From Lumbricus rubellus (taxonomy: Eukaryota > Annelida > Clitellata > Crassiclitellata > Lumbricidae), in NCBI GenBank assembly GCA_945859605.1, contig OX243818.1, forward strand, positions 37,698,273 to 37,762,272: a DNA stretch of 64,000 nt. The letters are read 5' to 3'. Shown piece after piece: positions 31,593-38,424 of this stretch. The notes under the pieces are model-generated. The model saw only the letters and a program-made list of their open reading frames with translations. It made no database searches and was not told the origin of the DNA. The position numbers and the translations under genes are program-made. Positions within the stretch are counted from its first letter, which is position 1. Each line of letters opens with the position of its first letter.

Positions 31593-32498
31593 TTATAATG
31601 TCATCATTATATTTTTGTACGCATCTTTACTCAGCACTTCCTGCCTCAATAACGCGTCGCACATCGCCACGATCTCGTTTCTCACGCCGGTATTGCCTGC
31701 TTTGAAGCTTTGAAATCGTAGTTCTAACTGTTTCGCTAATACGTTTGGATCTTCGGATATGACGATTACGCCGACGCCTTTGCCCGCTGTCGGTGTATTG
31801 CGGGCCCTCTTTTCCCATATCGGTTTGATAATTTCCCGATATTTGACGCTCGAAGATGCTTTGGGTTTGTTGGGATTTTTTGGCTGTCTGATAGCATCCG
31901 TCGTGAGTAGAATCTCGGCGTAATCGTCTCTATCATTATTATCGTATATCGACGTGTTCGGCTGTTTCATCGTCAACAACTCCCAAAGCCCCGGTGTCCC
32001 GCTATACGTCTTATTTCCAACCGTCACATCGTCTCCTTGAATAAAAATCGGAGTATCACCGATGTAGAATTGACCATTTTTTGATCGTATTCCGAACGTC
32101 GTGTCTACGATTTTTCTATCGGAGGCGTATTGATGAAGGTACTTGGTGGCTACATCACCTAATTCTAAAGTTCTAATATCCTCAGTCGGATCGTCGCTAT
32201 ACGCTTCTATCGAGGGATACTGAGGAAATTGAACCTTCAACGAAGCGGGTAGCGTCTGTAGTGCGTTTGTAGTAGCTATCGAGTTTTCTTTGATGGCGGA
32301 TAGTAAGACATTTTGCTCTTTGGAAATTGCGGATTGCGAATCGACGATAGGCTTGTACAGCTTGGTTAGTTCTTGTTGCAGCCCCGAATCTCCCAATCTC
32401 TCCGATAAAAAGTTTTGTTGAATATTCTTCTTGGATTTCAGAAACTCTTCGACTATGAAATTTCTTTTCGCCGGGTCATCTATCTTTAGAAACGACAT
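31593..32498 (-). CDS. Conserved Polinton structural-block protein, unknown function
   Basis: 301 residues from the Met at 32498 (MSFLKIDDPAKRNFIVEEFL). The longer frame to 32600 adds a repetitive CRKTCRKTRRKT leader that looks non-coding, and the Met at 32498 has the AT-rich leader typical of this element. The N-terminal third is helical. The centre holds SGTPGLWELLTMKQP and DYAEILLTTDAIRQP, blocks I associate with a recurrent Polinton virion-block protein. Function is not known. Confidence 0.6.
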   Translation of the reverse strand: MSFLKIDDPAKRNFIVEEFLKSKKNIQQNFLSERLGDSGLQQELTKLYKPIVDSQSAISKEQNVLLSAIKENSIATTNALQTLPASLKVQFPQYPSIEAYSDDPTEDIRTLELGDVATKYLHQYASDRKIVDTTFGIRSKNGQFYIGDTPIFIQGDDVTVGNKTYSGTPGLWELLTMKQPNTSIYDNNDRDDYAEILLTTDAIRQPKNPNKPKASSSVKYREIIKPIWEKRARNTPTAGKGVGVIVISEDPNVLAKQLELRFQSFKAGNTGVRNEIVAMCDALLRQEVLSKDAYKNIMMTL

Positions 32499-32632
32499 TT
32501 TTAATAAAAAATTTAATGTTTTTCTACATGTTTTTCGACGTGTTTTTCGACATGTTTTTCGACATGTGTAAAAACACAAGTTAGGCGTATTTTCAGACAT
32601 AGCGACATAGGTCTACATAGGTCTACAAAACT

Positions 32633-33331
32633 CTACATGACTTCATACATGTTCACGTTAGTCATCTTTCTACTAGATTCGGTATTTTTCTCAAACATGC
32701 TTTGAAAGGACTGCCTGACTTCCTCTCTTCCCCGATCGATGAGTGATTGTTTCGTTTCCTCATCCATCGCGGCTCCCGCAACTTTCGACTTACTTTTGAT
32801 TTCTTCTTTCATGCCATTGAATTTTTCAATCTCACTTAGAATCAGAGAATATTCCTCATCTGAAATGTGATCATCCACGAGCGCTTTTGAAATATGGTCG
32901 CTGATCGTGTTGAGCTTCGCATCAGCCAGCGTTTTGATCTTTTCATGCTTCTCCGCCTTCAGGGCGAGCTTTTTACAGATTCGGCCGCCAATTATACTCA
33001 ATAGCCCCGCACCTAGCGCCGTCCCTTCCATAGCAATAGCGATGGGGGTCGCAATTATGGTGGCCAATACACCGATTCCCGAAATTCCGAGCCCCATCGT
33101 GACCGCTATGAGGACGTTGTCTACTACGCCGATTACGCTCACACTTCTATGGTACTTTTTACTCAACGTTGCTCTTTTGTCTCGTTCTTGCTCGATCTCC
33201 TTTTTGATTTCGCTAATCTTCTGAAGTCGATACGTTTGTGCGGACCCCGCGGCTATTTGTATTTCACCTTCTGGCGCCGAGGGCGTTATATTTGTTAGGT
33301 TTGGATAGAGTTTGATGCCTTCGTATTCCAT
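32633..33331 (-). CDS. Membrane/coiled-coil protein of the structural block
   Basis: 232 residues from the Met at 33331 (MEYEGIKLYPN); the longer frame to 33385 lacks the AT-rich leader just before its start. Residues 34-60 form a charged helix. A hydrophobic hairpin spans about 62-117 (VIGVVDNVLIAVTMGLGISGIGVLATI and a second segment with GAGLLSIIGG). Then follows a long charged helix (LADAKLNTISDHISKAL, EEYSLILSEIEKF). The layout resembles a membrane protein recurrent in Polinton capsid gene clusters. A virion or host-membrane role is inferred only. Confidence 0.65.
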   Translation of the reverse strand: MEYEGIKLYPNLTNITPSAPEGEIQIAAGSAQTYRLQKISEIKKEIEQERDKRATLSKKYHRSVSVIGVVDNVLIAVTMGLGISGIGVLATIIATPIAIAMEGTALGAGLLSIIGGRICKKLALKAEKHEKIKTLADAKLNTISDHISKALVDDHISDEEYSLILSEIEKFNGMKEEIKSKSKVAGAAMDEETKQSLIDRGREEVRQSFQSMFEKNTESSRKMTNVNMYEVM

Positions 33332-33360
33332 TCTTTTATTTATTAGCAATATATATTTTT

Positions 33361-33759
33361 TTACCGCAGATAATTTACACAGCATAGCGAATCTCCTTGG
33401 TTTATCGTTACTGCCGAATCGGAGTTGTTTTGAATGGAAACTATGATATCATCAATCACATCTTCTGAAATCACTCCGTCTAGTAAGCTGCATCGTCGTT
33501 CTTTGATACTCTGTCTGAGGGAAACGAGGCAAAGACCCGCCGACATTTCTACACCGAGTCCAAGCCTTAGGGTATTTGCCGCCTTTGGTTGTATCGTGAT
33601 ATCATTTTGCGCAAAAATCTCCCATCGCAGACCTCCTAGTTGTCTTACTGGGACGCGAGTAGCACCGCTCGTAATCTTCCAAAAGACTGAAACGGGCTGC
33701 GTTCTAACCTCTACCGGTCTAGTTGGTTTAGTTCCAAATTTGTGTATTGGTCTCGACAT
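33361..33759 (-). CDS. dUTPase-like beta-fold protein without catalytic residues
   Basis: 132 residues. The pattern LRWEIFAQNDITIQP, LRLGLGVEM.AGLCLVSLRQSI, GVISEDVIDDIIVSIQNNS and INQGDSLCCVNYL follows the order of dUTPase motifs 1-4 in the trimeric fold. The uracil/catalytic Asp of the GVID-type motif is Ser (GVIS), the RSS signature is LRQS, and no P-loop-like motif 5 follows. It is best read as a non-enzymatic member of the fold. It could be an unrelated beta protein; the similarity is by eye. Confidence 0.5.
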   Translation of the reverse strand: MSRPIHKFGTKPTRPVEVRTQPVSVFWKITSGATRVPVRQLGGLRWEIFAQNDITIQPKAANTLRLGLGVEMSAGLCLVSLRQSIKERRCSLLDGVISEDVIDDIIVSIQNNSDSAVTINQGDSLCCVNYLR

Positions 33760-33774
33760 TTTACATGTGATAAT

Positions 33775-34373
33775 TTATAATATCATGCCGAGAATCGGAA
33801 TGTTTCGAAACGGCGAGTTGGGGCCGAGCAAAAGTCCTTCGCCACTCACATAGCCCGACCCTGTTTTCATGTAAAGCCCGGATCCCATTATCGATGCGCC
33901 TTTTTGCCACGGAGACAAGTACAAACCGGATCCGGCCGCTCTTATTTTGCACGCTATGTCACCTTTCTTGACATACATTACACCCGAACCGCTGATTTTA
34001 TCGACAAGTTTCGATCCAGCCGCAGCACCTAACCCACCTAATGCGCCCTGTGCTAAACTATAGGCAGTACGCTACCAAGAAGGAACCGTCCCGCCGTCGC
34101 TAGAAACGGAAGTATGGCGCCTATGAATCCACCTTCGACTTTCTTGTTGTTCTCCAATTGCGTTTTACTCATTTTAATAATCATGCCAGTTCCTTTTTGG
34201 TAGGCTGCTGCCATTTTATTGATTTGCGCCTGGGTGAGACCCAAAACGTGTTCGCCATTCAAATCATCGTGCGATAGTTTGATGCTCACGCCGGTTCCCG
34301 CTTCAAGTGATCTTTTAATTTTGTCTTGTTGCGCTTCTGAAATATTAACTTTTACGCCCATGTAACGATTCAT
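33775..34373 (-). pseudogene. GxGLYL-repeat virion-block protein, broken by a frameshift
   Basis: The first 106 residues (MNRYMGVKVNISEAQQDKI, HVLGLTQAQINKMAAAYQKGTG, VEGGFIGAILPFLA) end at a TAG at about 34053. In the next frame the protein continues through an Ala/Gly-rich link to three GSGLYL-type repeats and a conserved end (GLLLGPNSPFRNIPILGMIL, stop at 33775). A one-base loss near 34056 explains the break. Known Polintons, as I recall, carry this as a single ORF. Probably a virion protein; the exact role is unknown. Confidence 0.75.
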
Positions 34374-34397
34374 TTTACTAATAAATTACAAAAACTT

Positions 34398-35030
34398 TCA
34401 AACTTCTCTGATGTGAAATCGAATCGCCAATTCTTCACCTCGAAGATTTAGTAGGCTCCCGTGTTGGTCTGTGAGCCTCGTTTCCATCGTTGAAATTGTA
34501 GTCAGCAAAATCGGGAGATATATCAAATTATGCGGCACTTCGATAATCTTGTAACCCGGGCCTACGTTCGGGAAAAAAGAATATATCACGTTTTCCGATG
34601 TTCCGTTAGTGTACGAAGACCCGATAATGTCGCTGGTCACTCTCAGGCTGCTTACACTCATGATATTTACCAAGTCCTCCGATTCATTATAGCCAGCCGA
34701 ATAGATCCATCTGTTGAAACCTAGAACCTTTCCAATCGAATTCTTTGGCGTAAAGTCAACCATATAATCTGCTTCTATATTCACCACAGACCTCAGAGTA
34801 TTGCTGTTTGGTGCTATTGAGATACAGTAATTTCCATTTACTCCATCGAAATGTCCATTCCCCTTCATGACTCTCTGTATATATTCGTTGATATCCGTTA
34901 TTTCATAGCAACCCTCTGGAACTGCAATGTTTACCCACTGTGAGTCGCGATTTGGCGAATACCTGAAGACGTTGTTTGTCGCGTCGATATTTGGAAAAGA
35001 ATAGTACGTCTCGAGGGCAACTAAGGCCAT
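34398..35030 (-). CDS. Minor capsid (penton-type, single jelly-roll) protein
   Basis: 210 residues from the first Met (MALVALETYYSFPNID). Penton-family blocks are IAVPEGCYEITDINEYIQR, the MVDFTPKNSIGKVLGFNR segment and the C-terminal LTDQHGSLLNLRGEELAIRFHI. The coding frame clearly begins upstream: FNPLLELEKNKKYE and further family-like sequence lie in frame as far as about 35130, but that frame has no ATG. The nearest upstream ATG (35192) is in another frame. Either a single-base break near 35100-35130 has removed the original N-terminus, or initiation is unusual. Confidence 0.85.
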   Translation of the reverse strand: MALVALETYYSFPNIDATNNVFRYSPNRDSQWVNIAVPEGCYEITDINEYIQRVMKGNGHFDGVNGNYCISIAPNSNTLRSVVNIEADYMVDFTPKNSIGKVLGFNRWIYSAGYNESEDLVNIMSVSSLRVTSDIIGSSYTNGTSENVIYSFFPNVGPGYKIIEVPHNLIYLPILLTTISTMETRLTDQHGSLLNLRGEELAIRFHIREV

Positions 35031-35213
35031 TTCATATTTCTTATTCTTCTCCAGTTCGAGTAGTGGATTAAACTTCGTTCTGATTCGCGTGCTCTTTTCG
35101 CTGAGAAAAATGGAAAATGATGTTTTCGGTTCCGTGTTGCAGGCCGTCTTTTCCGTGTTTTCCCGATATCTGTTTGAGAAGCGATGATTCCATTTTTACT
35201 ATACAATACAATT

Positions 35214-36002
35214 TTACAATGGCGGATCCTCGATTATATAAAATTCGTCGAGTCCGCATCGGTATTTACCATTGTACTTGTCGCTAGTCAGGTCTAAAAC
35301 CACGAATCTATGAGGTTGCTCCCATACTGTTTTGCATAGTTTTCGAAATTCATCTTTCGACATGTCTGTACTCACATGATCGTTGTAAATATGATTACAA
35401 TTTTTCAGGTCTTGTTTGAACAGGCAAATAAAGTTCGCATTTTCTCGGATTGTTTGGCGCGGTAATTTGAAATAATTCTGGGCGAGGTAAAAACAATCTA
35501 CATTACTATGCCTCCCCCGATTGTAATACGTTTCACATTTGTTTTGTTTTTCCAATTGAAGATCATCGAAAATCATCAGGTTCTTCTTTTCAGCGCTCAA
35601 ATCTCTCGGGTCCGGTACATCATCAGCGCTCTCAAAGAACTTGGCAATTATATCAGATTTAGCTTCTGAGTTTTTTGCCATTTCCTCCATAACAAGGTCT
35701 GGTGACGCATTTAGGCCCACGATTTCATCTCGGTGCTCGAACAACCGAACGATCGCTGCTTTCGGTAATTTTTCTTCGTATGCTTTTTTAATAATGCGAT
35801 ATTCCGGTTGAAACAGAGAAGTACCGAATACTTGTAAGTTATTATAATCCAACCAGTCTGGCCTGAGTAAAAGATTGAGAAGAAGCGTTGTTTTTCCACA
35901 CGCCGATTTCCCAACTATCAAACCACGTATGCTTTTTGGTAACAACGGATTATTGAATCTTTTCGAGAGCGCTATGCCCCAACTCATATCTCTAATCTCC
36001 AT
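35214..36002 (-). CDS. FtsK/HerA-type genome-packaging ATPase
   Basis: 262 residues. Walker A is GKSACGKTTL (31-40) and Walker B is LMIFDD (142-147). The arginine-rich block NRGRHSNVDCFYLAQNYFKLPR (161-182) and the C-terminal KTVWEQPHRFVVLDL follow, as in Polinton and adenovirus-like packaging ATPases. It is intact and of normal length. It is predicted to pump the element's DNA into the capsid. It is the first gene of the reverse block, back to back with the PLA2 gene across a 28-bp gap. Confidence 0.93.
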   Translation of the reverse strand: MEIRDMSWGIALSKRFNNPLLPKSIRGLIVGKSACGKTTLLLNLLLRPDWLDYNNLQVFGTSLFQPEYRIIKKAYEEKLPKAAIVRLFEHRDEIVGLNASPDLVMEEMAKNSEAKSDIIAKFFESADDVPDPRDLSAEKKNLMIFDDLQLEKQNKCETYYNRGRHSNVDCFYLAQNYFKLPRQTIRENANFICLFKQDLKNCNHIYNDHVSTDMSKDEFRKLCKTVWEQPHRFVVLDLTSDKYNGKYRCGLDEFYIIEDPPL

Positions 36003-36030
36003 TTTAAAAATATATATTATTAAAAACGAA
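36003..36030. promoter_or_regulatory. 28-bp bidirectional AT-rich promoter candidate
   Basis: Only TTTAAAAATATATATTATTA plus a few bases separates two divergent start codons (ATPase on minus, PLA2-like on plus). TATATTATTA-like strings also stand within 40 bases before the MCP, both fibre genes, the dUTPase-like gene and the membrane-protein gene. A shared element promoter is therefore likely. Confidence 0.5.
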
Positions 36031-36555
36031 ATGTATTGCGTAAAATGTAAAAAACAGACCCAGACGACAGATGTGCAGAACGCCGTGGCTAATAATGGGA
36101 GATCGATGCTCCGAGGTGTTTGCGTCGTATGCGGGAAAACAAAAACTCAATTCGTGAAGGCGCCCGCTGTTACGCAAGGTGGGGATCTAGTTAGTTCGCT
36201 GAACGCTGCCACTAGCAACATTAAATTACCTTGGGCCAAGTTTGCTGGTGAGGTACATTTGCCAGGCCATCAGTTTACTGGTCCCGGTACTAGACTAGAT
36301 TTGCGTCTGAATGCCAACGAAACCCCCAAAGATTGGAGCAAACCAATAAACAGGGTAGATAGTGCGGCGTATATTCACGACCTGGCGTACAATCGACACA
36401 CTGATACGGCTTCTAGGAATGTCGCTGATAGAGTAATGATAAACCAGTTGAATAATATACCAAATCCAAGTCTGCGGGAACGCGTAGAGAGGGCGATAGT
36501 CAAACCCATCTTGTCAGCTAAAACAAGCCTAGGTTTGGGTTTAAAAAAAGCCTAG
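36031..36555 (+). CDS. Zinc ribbon plus phospholipase A2-like protein
   Basis: 174 residues from the ATG at 36031. An open frame extends upstream, but that region is the antisense of the ATPase. A zinc ribbon uses C3, C6, C31 and C34. Residues 77-121 hold a phospholipase A2-like site of the parvovirus VP1 type: Ca-loop GPGTRLD, then NRVDSAAYIHDLAY with the His-Asp pair H116-D117. Such domains help non-enveloped particles leave endosomes, so a minor virion protein is likely. A shift-prone T TTA AAA stands four codons before its stop, and the integrase frame starts there. Confidence 0.8.
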   Translation: MYCVKCKKQTQTTDVQNAVANNGRSMLRGVCVVCGKTKTQFVKAPAVTQGGDLVSSLNAATSNIKLPWAKFAGEVHLPGHQFTGPGTRLDLRLNANETPKDWSKPINRVDSAAYIHDLAYNRHTDTASRNVADRVMINQLNNIPNPSLRERVERAIVKPILSAKTSLGLGLKKA

Positions 36556-37484
36556 AATTACAGCAGGACCTGAAATGGACTAATCAATTAGCGAATGAAT
36601 TACACAAACCAGTAGTGAGAAATTTTAGGACGAGGCGGGTCCGTGTTGGGGGGATTGACCAGATTTGGGCGGCTGATCTAATCGACATGCAGGCTTTCGC
36701 TAGAGATAATGATGGCGTGAAATTTCTATTGACCGTCATAGATGTGTTTTCCAAGTATGGCTGGATCGTTCCATTACATGACAAGAGTGGGAAGTCTACA
36801 GCTGATGGGTTCGTGAAGATACTCGGGGGTGGTCGACAGCCAGTCAAAGTTTGGTGCGACAAAGGGAAAGAATTTTATAACAAAAACGTAAAGAATTTAG
36901 TCGAGCTGTATTCTACCGAGAACGAGAGCAAAAGTTGTATCGTAGAAAGATGGGTGCGTACGATGAAAGAGAAGATGTTCAAGTACTTCACAGCTAATTC
37001 AACTAGAAGATATATCGATGTATTAGATGAGATGGTTAGTAATTATAATGACACGAGACATTCTTCGATCAAAATGACTCCCGCGAAGGCTAGTATGAAA
37101 GTGAACGAAAAGACGGTATTTATGAATTTATACGGCGACGAGATTTCAGAGCCTATTACACCAAAGTTTACAATCGGCGATCGAGTCAGAATAACTAGGA
37201 AGAAGAACATTTTTGACAAAGGATATATACCTAGATGGACCGAGGAGGTTTTTGTAGTATCTCAGGTTCAATATACAGTTCCGCCAACTTACAAGATTAC
37301 TGATTCTGCTGGCGAGGAAATACAAGGCTCTTTTTACGAGCAGGAGCTACAGAAGACGACTCAAGAAATATTTAGAATCGAAAAAGTGATTAGGAAACGC
37401 GGGAAGAAATGTCTCGTGAAGTGGTTGGGCTACCCACACTCGTTCAATTCATGGATTAATAACGAAGACTTGGTGACATTGTGA
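36540..37484 (+). CDS. Retroviral-type integrase (INT) with chromodomain
   Basis: The rve catalytic core shows IWAADLIDM (first Asp), VWCDKGKEFYNK (second Asp) and SCIVERWVRTMKEK (Glu), followed by NYNDTRHSSIKMTPAKA and a C-terminal chromodomain (IEKVIRKRGKKCLVKWLGYPHSFNSWINNEDLV). It should insert the element and create the 6-bp duplication. The frame is open from about 36522 but has no ATG before the core. Conserved-looking sequence (LELQQDLKWTNQLANELHKPVVRNF) lies upstream of the GTG at 36615. The protein is made either by frameshifting from the PLA2-like ORF or from a non-AUG start, or this copy has lost a base. It ends at the inner edge of the right TIR. Confidence 0.85.
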   Translation, partial: FKKSLELQQDLKWTNQLANELHKPVVRNFRTRRVRVGGIDQIWAADLIDMQAFARDNDGVKFLLTVIDVFSKYGWIVPLHDKSGKSTADGFVKILGGGRQPVKVWCDKGKEFYNKNVKNLVELYSTENESKSCIVERWVRTMKEKMFKYFTANSTRRYIDVLDEMVSNYNDTRHSSIKMTPAKASMKVNEKTVFMNLYGDEISEPITPKFTIGDRVRITRKKNIFDKGYIPRWTEEVFVVSQVQYTVPPTYKITDSAGEEIQGSFYEQELQKTTQEIFRIEKVIRKRGKKCLVKWLGYPHSFNSWINNEDLVTL

Positions 37485-38070
37485 AACGATTATAAACCAA
37501 CGGTGTAAAATCGTTTGCGATATTGTAATCCCGTATCTACGTCGTAGCCCACTCACGCTCTTACATCACACAGGCATGAGTTGCCATTACATTGACAATT
37601 AACGACGATGATCTCGTTGTCGATCAAACTAACATCACACGGGGGTGAGTTGCCATTGCGTTGACGACGAACGACGATGGTCTCGCATGGCCGTTGCCGT
37701 CGATCCGGCTGTGGATTCTTGCATGAGCATTCATCGTCGTAGCATTCGCGGGTGTGGGCGTCAACTTTAGCAATGAACTTCGCTATCCACCGTCTTGTAA
37801 AATATGCATGCTTGCCGCTGCGCTCGGCGATTTTTCGTAATTCAGTAACAGTTTTCTTCGAGTAGTCCATTTTGTATACGCCGGAGAAAATTTTTTTACT
37901 TTTTACTTTTTTACTTTTTTTACTTTTTTTACTTTTTTTACTTTTTTTTACTTTTTTTACTTTTTAAGGCTGTACTGGTCAAATTGTCCGAAGGTCAAGG
38001 CCGTACTGGTCAAATTGGCGAAAATCAAGGCTGTACTGGTCAAATGAGTCAGATGCCTTATTCCTGTTCT
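37484..38070 (-). repeat. Polinton right terminal inverted repeat
   Basis: Inverted partner of the left TIR, beginning immediately at the integrase stop codon. It carries the same three GTACTGGTCAAA repeats, the ACTTTTTT run and a second copy of the 105-codon ORF. Confidence 0.95.
37553..37870 (-). CDS. SAP-like small protein encoded in the right TIR
   Basis: The predicted protein is identical over all 105 residues to the left-TIR ORF. This copy reads towards the integrase, so its transcript would run convergently against the INT gene. The identity reflects TIR homogenisation or recent insertion and does not by itself show selection. Confidence 0.6.
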   Translation of the reverse strand: MDYSKKTVTELRKIAERSGKHAYFTRRWIAKFIAKVDAHTRECYDDECSCKNPQPDRRQRPCETIVVRRQRNGNSPPCDVSLIDNEIIVVNCQCNGNSCLCDVRA

Positions 38071-38079
38071 AGCATCTCG

Positions 38080-38330
38080 CTCATGTGAACTAAACTTTGT
38101 TCTTTCTCTGTCATAATGAGAAACGTAAATTGTACAAACTCGTCCACAAATAAGGCCTCAAGATCGGCAGGATATGACGCCCCAGGCCTATAGGTTAGTA
38201 GCACGTGCTGGCAACTCATCTGCAGGTAGAGACTTGAAGTCCGTTATGAAGCCAATCACTTCGTGAACGTTAGAATACTGTGCTCCTTTTTCTCTTCTCT
38301 GCTTTCTTCTTTCCTGAATCCTCACTTTAT
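38080..38330 (-). pseudogene. hAT transposase internal fragment
   Basis: The minus-strand readings VHEVIGFITDFKSLPADELPARATNL and, after a frameshift, YPADLEALFVDEFVQF then IMTEKEQSLVHMSEM resemble the hAT transposase insertion domain that precedes the C-terminal block. It ends exactly at the Polinton right TSD. It and the piece at 21978-22230 are therefore two halves of one hAT ORF. Confidence 0.6.
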
Positions 38331-38424
38331 TTTTTACTTTTACAATTTGGGGGCCCCACCGAAACTGGGGGCCCCGTGCTGCAGCACAATCAGCACCGTG
38401 GTTAATCCTGGCCTGCCTACGGGG

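Larger units (their letters stand above)
22527..38070. mobile_element. Polinton/Maverick, about 15.5 kb
   Basis: The outer ends are AGTAGAACAGGAATAAGG (left) and CCTTATTCCTGTTCT (right). They are flanked by a perfect 6-bp duplication AGCATC (22521-22526 and 38071-38076), and the 5'-AG start and 6-bp TSD are standard for Polintons. TIRs are about 590 bp. The left end has three extra bases relative to the right. Contents are pPolB, adenain-like protease, FtsK-type ATPase, rve integrase, double and single jelly-roll capsid genes and accessories. Near-identical TIRs imply a recent insertion, yet several ORFs are broken. Confidence 0.95.
21655..38415 (-). mobile_element. hAT relic carrying a LINE fragment and a Polinton
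   Basis: The ends CAGGCCCGGATCTA and TTAATCCTGGCCTG are inverted. A perfect 8-bp duplication CCTACGGG flanks them (21647-21654 and 38416-38423), the hallmark of hAT insertion. Transposase fragments of the zinc-finger-MYM/TTF-type hAT group read on minus near both ends. Without the Polinton and its TSD the hAT remnant is only about 1.2 kb, so it was already deleted internally. It lies upstream of ZNF1. Confidence 0.85.

Noticed and set aside
22527..38070. Free viral contig or contaminant rather than an integrated element
   Set aside because: A perfect 6-bp duplication and interrupted hAT and LINE sequence on both sides show integration.
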